Source: Rhipicephalus microplus (lineage: Eukaryota; Arthropoda; Arachnida; Ixodida; Ixodidae). From it: DNA of 64,000 nt. Within the stretch, counting starts at the first letter, position 1; each line of letters opens with the position of its first letter. The translations under genes and the position numbers were made by a program. The DNA lies in NCBI RefSeq assembly GCF_043290135.1, contig NC_134709.1, forward strand, positions 106,100,145 to 106,164,144, written 5' to 3'. Shown piece after piece: positions 21,613 to 30,865 of this stretch. The notes beneath the pieces are model-generated. The model ran no database searches. It was not told the DNA's origin and saw only the letters and a program-made list of their open reading frames with translations.

Positions 21613-21770
21613 CCAGGAAGTGAGCACGTGCCGCACGTCTCCCGGAGAAAAACCAATAAGGGGTGATGCCTTCGAACAAAAAGCGATGGGTAGGGGTCAC
21701 CACCGGGTCGTTTCAGCAAAGCGTTGGTAACATTTGCTTTTTTGAGCACCTTGTTGCACTGTCAGGGCCA
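21613..21770 (-). pseudogene. I-like ORF2: endonuclease, N-terminal part
   Basis: Minus-strand reading gives LLVFLRETCGTCSLPG, which fits the PDVLxLQETxxxxxLxG stretch holding the catalytic Glu of retrotransposon endonucleases. The next residues of the domain (YHAF..PTIK) are found across the hAT-like insertion at 14463. This continuity supports both the family call and the hAT boundaries. Confidence 0.6.
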
Positions 21771-22342
21771 CGTGTTTAACGCTACGGTCTTTAGAATTAC
21801 TTATGTGTACAAAACATTTAGGTGTTGTTATGGTTTTCTCAGATATGCGTAATAATTGTTTTTCAATTGACAATCGCACAAGTATGAACGATGAATCTTG
21901 AGCAATACTGGTGGGCGCTCTGAATGGGGTTTGCCGTTCGAGGTATCGTTAAGGACAAACAAACAGACAAATGTACAGACCTAGAGACAAAAATTGTTTT
22001 GTTGAAGTTCTTCAAGAAAGACCACCACCATTAAAATAACGGATGGTGGAGCGCGTTTGGTTTAAACTACGACAATTTCCTTGCACCCCGTCAGCGAAAG
22101 AGCTAATGAAGATGGCCTTGTTTTGTGGCTCTTATTGACATTGCGCTGCAGTTCATCGAGCATAATTTAAAACTGAGTTTGCACGGTATCTAGGGCTTGT
22201 GTTAGAGTGTTAACCATCTCCGACCGTATCGCGTGCTTCAGCTTATTATGTTCTTGATACCGTTCCTGTCCCAGGTGCCCAATAATGTGAGAGCAGGCGG
22301 AGTATTTGTCATTGAATGGTTTAGAACGACGTGTTAAGAACG
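21771..22342. other. Unassigned, with a 40-bp word shared with Ruka copy 1
   Basis: At about 22057-22098 GTTTAAACTACGACAATTTC and the following CTTGCACCCCGTCA match the extra segment inside Ruka copy 1. On the minus strand about 22100-22320 reads as a possible coiled coil and could be a remnant of the I-like ORF1, but nothing decisive is visible. Confidence 0.35.
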
Positions 22343-22468
22343 ACCCATATCTGAGTACACTGGCCTACAACATTTCTACCTCGATCGGAAATGCAGCTGC
22401 CGCAGCTGGCCTTCGATCGTGTGACCTGCGGGTCAGCAGCCGAGTACTTTAGCCACTAGACTTTCATG
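22343..22468 (-). mobile_element. Ruka SINE fragment (5' half, inverted)
   Basis: It contains the reverse of the Ruka tRNA-like head (GGTCAGCAGCCGAGTACTTTAGCCACTAGAC) truncated before the body; key words are GCCGAGTACTTTAGCC and GCCTACAACATTTC. It is diverged, and the tail half is missing. Confidence 0.75.
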
Positions 22469-22740
22469 GCAAGTGCTCTAGAACAGTTGGTTGTTGGGCA
22501 AATTGGTACATACTTAATAAATTACAAAAGTCACAAAATGTTGATATTGAAAAAAAAACACACAAGTACAAATAGAGACAGCAGAGACGTGGGACTAACA
22601 ACTGACGTTTTTTTTCAGAACAACCTTCCTTCCAAGTCTATACAACACATGCGCAGAAAACAAATACAACGCACGCACAGAAAACAAATCAAAAACACCC
22701 TGCAAGCTTATCTAAGTAATTCACTTTTGTGCTGAAAACA
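22469..22740. other. Unassigned, perhaps Penelope 3' flank
   Basis: AT-rich sequence with ACAAATACAACGCACGCACAGAAAACAAAT. It follows the C-terminus of Penelope fragment 2 on the minus strand and may be its 3' untranslated part. Confidence 0.3.
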
Positions 22741-23575
22741 AACATTATTTTCTTGTGACATAAACTGAGGCTGCGCGAACACATTTGTGAGGACCACGTC
22801 TCCAGATATCAAATGTCCCAATGATCTGCCGTTCACGCTGCGTCTTAGCCTTATCTAAAATTGTAACCTTATCAAAGAGGGGCGTACAACCACACAACTT
22901 TCTGTGCAAAGGGAAGTTACCACCAGCGCCTGCGACTAGAAGATTTTCATGCTTCCTCAGCCGAACAATAATACATCGACCAGATTGTCCAACGTAAAAC
23001 CTGCCACAATTGAGCGGGATGCAACACAGCACATGTGATACACATGCAGTTTTCCCCACATGTATCATTTCACACAAACTGCTTATTGTGCCGAGCTGCG
23101 CGGCCCTCTTGCAAAGACCCACGAGTTTGCTGGGTGCAGAACAGACCAGTCAGACATCGGACCGGGCGGCAACCTTCTTCACTTTGTGTAATATACCATG
23201 GACGTACGGCATAACCACAGTTTTTCTGTTGTTGAATACCTTTATTATTTCTGTGTTCTTCAACACCACCAGTAATTAAGTGTTATACATATAGGCGCTT
23301 AAGCCCATGTTCATCAATAGGAGCGATTAACGACTTCGGGTAGCCTGCCAACAAAAGCCTATTTTGCTACTCAGTCATTCTGTCTTGCATTTTATAAATG
23401 CAACTCTTCGTAACCACAATAGTCAGATAGAGATTCGCAATATTGTCTATTCACCAGCGTGGTGTGGAAAGAATCCTAGGGCAAAATATTCTTTTTAGTC
23501 CTTGGACTATACTTTCAGCACACCTGAACATGAGGCTGAAATGTGAGAGTGACGTCTAAAAAAACCTAATCAATT
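22741..23575 (-). pseudogene. Penelope-like element fragment 2 (RT C-terminus and GIY-YIG)
   Basis: Read on the minus strand from 23575 down, FLDVTLTF-like sense and KYSPRTKKNILP fit the RT thumb of Penelope-like elements (interrupted by several stops). MPYVHGILHKVKKVA follows (about 23170-23210), then CSAPSKL. The frame from about 23122 carries CCIPLNCGRFYVGQSGRC (about 22980-23030), the GIY-YIG block, a RLRKHE segment and C-x-C residues of the CGCTP motif, ending TRK* at 22745. The linker motif VPYVHG is diagnostic of this family. The RT palm is absent. The copy is separate from fragment 1 and better preserved. Confidence 0.75.
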
Positions 23576-23689
23576 TTTCCTGCGGAACTTCATGCGTGAA
23601 ACCAAAATGTGAACAGCATGCTTGAAATACAGAAGTTATGTTATTAATGACATTAAAACACAATCGCACTCCTCAATACTAAGTAAAAG

Positions 23690-23830
23690 TGTGTAGTAGA
23701 AAATACTTAAAAATATACAAAGTACAAATTACTACTATACAATAGAAAAGTACTAAGTACCAGGTGCAATATTAAATTATACTGAGTACTAAGTACTAAC
23801 AATCATACCAAGTACGTAAATAAAACTATA
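23690..23830. repeat. AAGTAC/GTACTT-rich self-complementary stretch
   Basis: AAGTACTAAGTACC and GAGTACTAAGTACTAAC words recur about every 10-20 bp. Arrays of this sort occur at the ends of some hAT-like elements, but no terminal CAG and no target duplication were identified here. Confidence 0.35.
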
Positions 23831-24119
23831 GTAAGCGACAATGTAGCTGAAGTCACCTTCATTGATCTCTAAGAGGAAACGCCTCAGCCTGACGAAGCCG
23901 AGGATGGAGATAGTGATAAGAGTGGTTATTCCACCACAATGCCAAAACTTGAACAAGCGGCTGGTAGACATACCGAGCGCAAGGAGTATATTGATCATCC
24001 CTATGCCTAGGATTATAATCAGAGAGTGAAATTCCGAAAAGAACGTGTAAATGGACAAAAGTTAGTGTGAGGCATTGAGAGGGTACTATCCCTAATGAAA
24101 ATCCTGGGTTGATGGATGC

Positions 24120-24431
24120 AGGAATTGTTGGTGGCATTGGTGGAAAGAGTAGTGAATATGGTGGAAATATTAGTGGATATAGTAGGAACTGTAGTGGGCG
24201 TAATAGCTGATGGCGGCGAAAGTGGAAAAAATGATGGCAAATGGCGGTGGTGGTGGTGGCGAGCCAATAATGATGACGGTTGAAAATGCCCGCTGATGAA
24301 GGCTAGAGTAGAATTATGGCAGCAGATGGTGGTGGTGGTGGCGAGCCAATGGTGGTGGTGGTGCGAACCAATGGTGGTGACGTAGGCAAATGCCGGCTCA
24401 TGTTGGCGAGGCAAAACGTCTTTGGTGGAAG
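24120..24431. repeat. GGTGG/GATGG-rich simple repeat
   Basis: Interrupted GGTGGTGGTGGCGAGCCAAT and GGTGGA words. The opposite strand gives low-complexity His/Pro frames that I do not regard as genes. A related GGTGGATGACGGTGG array borders the opposite arm at 30768-30865. Confidence 0.6.
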
Positions 24432-26155
24432 GCTCGGTGAGCAAGGTGGATGACGGTGGCATGATGAAAGCTTGGTGGATGATGGTGGCATGAGGTAAAG
24501 CACATGACAGTATGTGAAATGACTTATTTGTAGTGTTGTTGAAATTACTTATTCGTAGAGATATATGTGTACTGTCAAAAGAAATCAACGCTGCTCGTTG
24601 CGCTTTCTAGTAAGTTTTTTTATTCCTGTGGTGTCAACAACGCTTCAATTTTTGTGGAGCATAGAATATGCGGCCGGGAATGTGTTTACATTTTGCGCAC
24701 GTACTCACATCAGTTTGACATCTGCGATGTCTTTCTCTGTTCTGATGTTTAGAAGATCAGAGTTCTTACTGTGAACATGACAATAAATATTTTACATAGG
24801 CACGCAGTTTTCGACAAATATTTCGGCTCCAGTTCCCAATTGCCCCTTTCAATTAATAGTGCAGAATACAGCGGTTATTTGATGTCGTCACGCTAGAAAC
24901 ACAACTCTGGTAATTCTTGCACACTCTATTGTGAGCCGTACCTTTAAGTTAACAAAGTGCGTGTGAATATGCATAAACTTTAAGTTTCGTCAAGCGTCGA
25001 GATGAGCCCCAATAAATTTAACTTTCACGCTTCTTTCTACCACCATGATTTCCACCGAAGGTTAGTCATAACAACCGAGCTTGCTCAAGTGTTATCGGCG
25101 CTTCTGGGTTTCAGAATACACGGTTTTGACAAGTAAAAATGACAATACAGCACAGTTGAGGCACCAATTAATCTAAATGAAGCCTTTTTTATTCTGTACG
25201 GTGCCCGGGCAAGAAACGACAAACATCGCTGTGACGCACTTGCAGCGCTTCCACCAAAGGCACGCCTCCCCACGACAGCCGCCGGTCGCACTCGCCAACA
25301 CTTCACTGGCTCTAATGCGAGGAAATAAACACGTCGATTCATATGCTTACTGAACCAATATGATAGCACAATGTTTCTCGCGCACTGCCTTCGTTTTAGA
25401 CAAGCCGTTATGTAGTTGTTCCTGACGACAGGGCAACAGTGGTGGGCTGACACGACAGCGCTGTGCGTTGCGCGAAAAACATCAAAATCAATTGTGTGGG
25501 CGTGTCTTTCGAATGAGCATAGAAGCGTCATAAAGCCTGAACTGATATGGCTCTTTGAAAGGAGCAAGAAACGGATAAAAAATTTGGTAGTAACCGCCGA
25601 TAAACTCGACGTGCTCCTCAGTCCACTGAGTTGTTCTTTTCCTTGCGGTTATAAATTGTAACAAAAACATACCGCTCTTGCCATTATTGAAGTGGCGATT
25701 GTTACAGGCAGCAGTTGTTCGTGGTTATAAATGTGCAAATTTTAGTAGCAGGTGCAGATCCCGTTCCTCCCGAGTAAACAACAAACGAGACTGAAGTTAA
25801 ACAGTGACATTGTGAGTTGATCACTTCTTTAACACCCAAATCGCCATATGTCGGCGTGGCGCGGTGGTTAGTACTTCAAGTTTGACATTTAGAGTTGATG
25901 GTTTCGATTCCGCGCTGTCGCGCCTTTTTTTACGGGTGCTTTCTACATCGTTTTTCATGGAATTACTTTTATTTTTTATTTAGTGACAGCTCGTCACGGT
26001 GGTTCTGAGGCTGCTTCACGCTCCAGAACTGCCGGCTGGAGCACGCCATCCACCAAACGCCACCATACATCATGTGCCACCAACATTTACACCACTATAA
26101 TCCCTCCAAATGGTGGATGGCGGAATCAACCATTCCTATGGCAGACGTTTTTTTC
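24432..26155 (+). repeat. Left arm of a 1.7-kb inverted repeat pair
   Basis: This stretch is the reverse complement of 28994-30760 at roughly 80-85% identity by eye. Matching landmarks include GCATAGAATATGCGGCCGGGAA, GTGAACATGACAATAAAT, TTCCACCAAAGGCACGCC, GAGCATAGAAGCGTCATAAAGCC, GCAGATCCCGT and CAGCTCGTCACGGTGGTTCTGAGG. The arms are in the same order when read outward to inward. They may be the long termini of a foldback element or two separate insertions of one 1.7-kb family in opposite orientation. Each arm keeps a short Met-started frame (minus strand 25670-25488 here), described under findings. Confidence 0.85.
25855..25925 (+). other. tRNA-like sequence within the left arm
   Basis: TGGCGCGGTGG (25857-25867) resembles an A box and GGTTTCGATTCC (25900-25911) a B box with one extra base. 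The right arm has a diverged counterpart (GGCGCACTGG and AAGTTCGATTTC on the minus strand, about 29230-29300). It may be an internal polymerase III promoter of the repeat. Confidence 0.4.
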
Positions 26156-26388
26156 AATTGGGATACGTTGACGCTTCGAGACGTAATTGCGCTATTACAA
26201 TAAGAAGCACAGACACGAGTAGCATGGCTTACAGCACATCAGTGTACGCTACATCGATCACCAAGGCTGAGTGCTACGCCTTAACATTAGCGATTAAAAG
26301 CTGTGAGCGCAACGGCGGCTGGACGTACATCGTCATATTCTCTGACTCGCAGGAAGCTTGCCAAGTATTCACGAAAGGCCGTCTTTAG
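26110..26388 (+). pseudogene. RNase H fragment of a non-LTR retrotransposon
   Basis: The frame has YVDAS (about 26163), KAECYALTLAI (about 26267) and FSDSQEACQVFTKG (about 26338). These fit the Asp, Glu and Asp positions of the RNase H domain in I-type elements (YTDAA, AExxAIxLA, SDSQxA). The C-terminal part is not clear past 26390. It starts at the inner edge of the left arm, so element debris lies directly against the arm. It is too short to be functional. Confidence 0.6.
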
Positions 26389-26790
26389 GCAGCAAATTGA
26401 TTTAACAACATTTATAGGTGGTATTAATTCACTACCGAGCAACTCTAGGTCCCGCCACCAATGCCTCACCATATCCGCAAAGCATGTGGGGAAGGCACTA
26501 CTGCCGGCGGCATTCACTGATCATGTGTACAAAGTGTACGTCTCTGCGTGGTACTAAAATGGAGCCATTTTTGGCGCCCACTACCCGTTATCACTGTTGA
26601 TTGTACCGTATTTGTGCGCAGCCATCACAAGAAATGAAAAGGTGTCGAGTCTGAAAAAACAAAACTAGTTAAAATTTATTCCTCGGGGAAAGTTACTAGT
26701 GGTCAATGTAGCCGTACACTGGAGGTTTCAACGAAGCGTCCTGACAAATGACTCAGCCTTTTTGCATAGGTGACTTTAACAATATTGAAT
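26389..26790. other. Unassigned; possible decayed retroelement C-terminus
   Basis: Frames after the RNase H fragment drift and no motif is secure. Confidence 0.3.
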
Positions 26791-26874
26791 ACCGGCTTCC
26801 GGAGTCCTCCACTACGGCACCTATCGTAATCATATGCTGGCTTTGGGACGTTTAACTGCGCGTATCAGCCAATC
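26791..26874 (+). mobile_element. Ruka SINE fragment (3' part)
   Basis: CTTCCGGAGTCCTCCACTACGGC, then ATCATATGCTGGCTTTGGGACG and a TATCAGCCAATC tail match the last third of Ruka. The tRNA-like head is absent. It is diverged. Confidence 0.75.
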
Positions 26875-27164
26875 ATGACTTTAAAAAGACTGTGTGGTGA
26901 GCGCCTGATAGTCGTTCGCCTGCAAGTGAAAACTCAGTTGAGTTCTGGTTTCCAGAGCTCTAACTAAAAAAGAAAAGCTAATAAATGAGACGTGAGCGAA
27001 ACATGAAAATAATAGGTCGCAATAACAGAGTTACTGTGCTTAGTTTCAGTGCACTGACAGAGGCGTCTGTGAAGGGCACGGCACAGCAGAACACTCAACG
27101 TTAGACTATTCATACTTATGCATGCGCGGTGCACTACGAGGTAACATGAGGCAGACAGCCCCAC

Positions 27165-27400
27165 TGCGTTTGCCTAGTCGCAAGGCTACTTGGCTGCTGA
27201 CCCAAAAGTCGCGGAATCGAATCCGGGTGGCAGCGGTTGCATTTTAGATGGAGGCGAAAATGTTGCATTCCCGTGCGCTCAGATTAGGCTGCACGCTAAA
27301 TAGCCCCAGGTGGCCGAAATTTCCGGAGCACTCCATTACGGCGCCCCACACAACCATAAGGTGGTTCTGCGACCTGAATCTTCACATATCAATCAACATA
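27165..27400 (+). mobile_element. Ruka SINE copy, near full length and diverged
   Basis: The head is degraded (CTAGTCGCAAGGCTACTTGGCTGC). The B box (GGAATCGAATCCGG), the body (AGGTGGCCGAAATTTCCGGAG) and the tail (CACATATCAATCAAC) are clear. Divergence suggests an older insertion than the two copies near 16 kb. Confidence 0.8.
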
Positions 27401-27949
27401 AGACGCACACGTTATAGTTTGTTTCGGTAAACTTATCTGGCTCATTACAGTTGCATCAAAGCACAGGTAACCTGTAACGTTGGTCTAGTAAATAATTTTC
27501 TGACCCAGAGACTTTTCATTGGATTGATTCGCGCTATGGGTGAGCCCATCTTGCCGAAAGTTCTGTCTCGTGTCCACTTGACCACAAGTAAATCTTCCCA
27601 GTGGTATACTGTTTTTACGTGCACCTTCGTAAGTGCTGTTAATCTCGCAGCTTCAACTATAGACTCATAGAACATCGCACTAGTACCAAATTACTGAATA
27701 AACTCACTTTTTGAGCTTACAGATAGAGTACACCTTCATATTGATACACAACAACTGGCACAGCCTTGCTGCATGAAAGAGAAAGACGACGTCGCTTGGT
27801 GGTTCTTGATGAACTGTCACCATTTTAATCGCCCAGCATGGTCCATCGTATATATTAAATAAATAAGTTACTCGTAACGTGATTCGTGTATGTGAACGAC
27901 TCCCGCACCTCGATAGAGACGCGCAGCGGTCGCAACACTCTTCGGCTAC
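27401..27949. other. Unassigned sequence
   Basis: No supported feature. Confidence 0.35.
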
Positions 27950-28993
27950 TTTAACTGCCAGTGCTTCATCACCACCAGCCTCTCCAGCCGAGACAACAAC
28001 CTGCGTCACCCTGCCACCCCTGCGGATCCTGGTACTTTCTCTGCATACACTACCCTCGACGTTGCCTCCTGGCTGCACCGGCATGAGCGTGTCAGTGCTA
28101 CCTACCGCTGGGATTGCACACTCATGCTCGCCAATTTTGTGTTCTACTTCGACGGCGTGCCGCGGACATGGTTTGAAACCAACGAAGCCAAATCACAAGC
28201 TGGGATTTCTTCAAAAGGAAGATCCGTGATCTTTTTGGTGATTCATTTGGTTGTCAGCTCGCTGTCAAGAAGAATGTCACCACTCGCGCCCAGACGTCAA
28301 CTGAATCGTAAGTCTCATATATTCTTGATGTCTTGGCACTTTGTAGCAAGGTAGACCAGCGTATGTCGGAAGAAGAAAAAGTTAATCGCGTCCTCAAAGG
28401 GGTTGCTTACGATGCCTTCAACTATCTGCTTTTTAATAATGTCACGAGCATCGACACGATCGTGATAAAATTCAGCCGTCTAGAACAGCCTAAACCCGCC
28501 GCATCACCCACGGCATCACGCGCCTGCCGAACACAGCTGCTACTTTCTCTTGCAATGACGCCGTCCACCAAGATCTCCGATGTGACAACCTCACCCGCAT
28601 CATTCGTCGCGAGCTCGATGCAGCTGAACCAGTAGTCAGTCCATCTCCAACGCCTGATTCTTCACCGACCACGTTCTCACTGATACAAGCCGTCGTTCGT
28701 GAAGAATTATCGAACGTCGGCCTACACCTCGTTCAACCAGTCTACTCTGCCGAGGCTTTTTATCGTCGTCCCTCCACTCCTCGCTTCAGTTTGAACTACT
28801 CTCGACAGGTCAATTTGTCCGAATGGCGTACACTGAACGACATGCCTATAGGCTTTCACTGCCGACGCGTCGGTCATATTGCTCGCCACTGGAGCAATCA
28901 CTGGGCTCCGGCGGGACACTATAGGCCTTTTGCCCAGGCCACTTCTGTCGACCAGTCGTCCTCAGCATTTGATTTTGATTCTCCTATCTCATT
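27950..28993 (+). pseudogene. Ty3/gypsy gag fragment
   Basis: Across two or three frames the plus strand reads LDVASWLHRHERVSATYRW (about 28050-28105), FDGVPRTWFETNE (about 28150-28190), KVDQRMSEEEKVNRVLKG (about 28345-28400) and, after a Pro/Ser-rich linker, a decayed zinc knuckle HCRRVGHIARHW (about 28855-28890). These are capsid and nucleocapsid landmarks of tick gypsy gag proteins. The first Cys and last Cys of the knuckle are lost. Protease and pol do not follow; the right arm begins instead. The start is uncertain. Confidence 0.7.
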
Positions 28994-30760
28994 AAAAAAA
29001 CGTCCATCATAGGAATGGTGGATTTTACCATCCACCATTCTGGTGGATTATGGCGGTAGAAATGGTGGCACATGGTGTATGGTGGCTATGCTGGAGCGCA
29101 TGGTGGATGGTGTGCTCCAGCCAGCTATGCAGCCTCAGAACCACCGTGACGAGCTGCCACTAAAATAATAATAATAATAATTGTATAAAAAGAATGTAGC
29201 AAGGACCCGTAAAAAAACGCGCACCAGCGTGAAATCGAACTTGCCACCTCCGTTTTTTGAGCAGTGTAAAATAACCAGTGCGCCAAGCTAACAGACGGCA
29301 GTACGGGTGTTAAAGAAGTAGTCAAGCCAGAAAGACACTGTTTAACTTCTGTTTGTCGTTTACTTGGGTGGGACGGGATCTGCACCTTCAACTAAGATTT
29401 GCACAATTAATTAAGACAAACTGCTGCCTGTAACGATTGCCACTGCGATAATGGCAACAGCGCTATGTTTTTGTTACAATTTACGACCGCAAGGAAAAAA
29501 ACAACTCAGTGGACTGAGGAGCAGGTAGGGTTTTGGGACGTTAAACCCCACATATCAAACAGTGAGGAGCAGGTAGAGTTTATCGGTGGTTACTTCCAAG
29601 TTTATTATCCAAGTTTCTCGCTCCTTCCAAAGGGCGCTACCAGTTCAGGCTTTATGACGCTTCTATGCTCATTCGATAGATAAGCCCATACAATTGATTC
29701 AGATGTTTTTTTTTTTGCGCAGCGCACACCGCAGTCGTGCCAGTGCACCGCTGTCACTGTGTCGTTAGGAAAAGCTACATAACGGCATGTCCAAAACGAA
29801 TGCAGTGCGCCAGAAACGTTATGCTATCAAATTGGTTCAGTAAGCGTACAAATGGACGTGTCTATGTTCTCGCATAAGAGCCAGCGAAGCGCCGTCGAGT
29901 GTGACCGGCGGCTGTCGAGGGGGGGCGTGCCTTTGGTGGAAGCGCTGCAAGCGCGTCGCATCGATGTTTGTCGTTTCTTGCGTGGACACCATACACAATA
30001 AAAAGGCTTCATTCAGGTTAAATGATGCCCCAGCTGTGTTGTATTGTCATTTTTACCTATAAAAATTGTGTATTCCAAAACCCAGAAGCGCCGATAACAC
30101 TAGTACGCGCGCGGTCAGTATGACTAAACTTCGGTGGAAATCATGGTGGTAGAAAGAAGCGTGAAAGTCAAATTCGCTGGGGCTCATCTCAACGCATCTC
30201 AAAAGGGAAACTTTATGCATATTCACACGCACTATGTGAACTTAAAAGTACCGCTCAAACAATAGAGTGCGCGAGAATGTTCAGAGTTGCGTTTCTAGTG
30301 TGGCGACATCAAGTCACCACTGTGTTCTGCTCTATCATTGAAAGGGTCATTTGCGAACTGTAGCTTATTTATCTGTCGACAACTGCTCGCCGATGTAAAA
30401 CATTTATTGTCATGTTCACACTGATAACTCTAGTCTTTTAAGCATCACAACAAAAAAACACATCGCGGATATCAAACTGATGTACGTGCGCGAAACGTAG
30501 ACATATTCCCGGCCGCATATTCTATGCTCCACAAAAACTGAAGCGTTGTTGACACCACAGGAATAAAAAACGCACTAGAAGGCATAATGAGCAGCGTTGG
30601 TTTCTTTTGACTGTAAACATATATCTCTGCGCATTCAAAAATAAAACACTACAAATAAGCGATTTTACATGTATACTGACATGTGCTTTTCATCATGCCA
30701 CCGTCATCCACCAAGCCTCCACCATGCCACCGTCATCTACCTTGCTCACCAAGCAAGGTA
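28994..30760 (-). repeat. Right arm of the 1.7-kb inverted repeat pair
   Basis: Reverse-complement partner of 24432-26155. It differs by substitutions, small indels, an AAT run at 29163-29180 and a 34-bp SINE-tail insertion at 29529-29562. Its inner edge joins the gypsy gag fragment; its outer edge joins a GGTGGATGAC minisatellite. Confidence 0.85.
29529..29562 (+). mobile_element. 34-bp Ruka tail insertion with 14-bp target duplication
   Basis: The insert holds only the end of the SINE (TTTTGGGACGTTAAACCCCA and CATATCAAA). It is bounded by TGAGGAGCAGGTAG on both sides (29515-29528 and 29563-29576). The left arm lacks the insertion at the matching point, which shows the pre-insertion state. 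Confidence 0.9.
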
Positions 30761-30767
30761 GATGACG

Positions 30768-30865
30768 GTGGATGTCGGTGCATGACGGTGGACGACAGTG
30801 GATGACGGTGAACGACGGTGGATGACGGTGGACGGTGGACGACGGTGGATGATGGTGGACCAAAA
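30768..30865. repeat. Minisatellite of GGTGGATGAC-type units
   Basis: Seven or so units of 9-15 bp (GATGACGGTG, GACGACGGTG and variants) lie between the right arm and the truncated integrase of gypsy-3. Confidence 0.75.

Larger units (their letters stand above)
5986..21770 (-). mobile_element. I-like non-LTR retrotransposon, degenerate, split by nested insertions
   Basis: Reading the minus strand from high to low coordinate, and skipping three inserts, gives the collinear order of an I-superfamily ORF2: apurinic-type endonuclease (21770-21613, resuming 14463-13900), reverse transcriptase (13460-12631, resuming 11810 downward), RNase H (about 10990-10660) and a C-terminal Cys/His-rich tail (10660-10540, resuming 6306-5986). 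The inserts are gypsy-1, a minisatellite-bearing repeat and a 7.1-kb hAT-like unit. Recognisable sense resumes on each side of each insert at the matching point of the protein, which is the main evidence that this was one element. Many stops and frameshifts show it is long dead. The clade call (I/ingi/LOA type) rests on having both endonuclease and RNase H. ORF1 was not identified. Confidence 0.7.

Noticed and set aside
23789..24058. 89-codon hydrophobic minus-strand frame
   Set aside because: Two hydrophobic stretches suggest a membrane protein, but composition is AT-rich and no homologous pattern or neighbouring exon was seen.
24120..24500. CRISPR-like regular repeats
   Set aside because: The GGTGG units are short, irregular and contiguous, with no spacers; simple repeat in a eukaryotic genome.
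24432..30760. Inverted arms as the termini of a Polinton/Maverick
   Set aside because: The interior has no DNA polymerase B, retroviral-type integrase gene, ATPase or capsid frame; it holds only non-LTR, SINE and gypsy debris.
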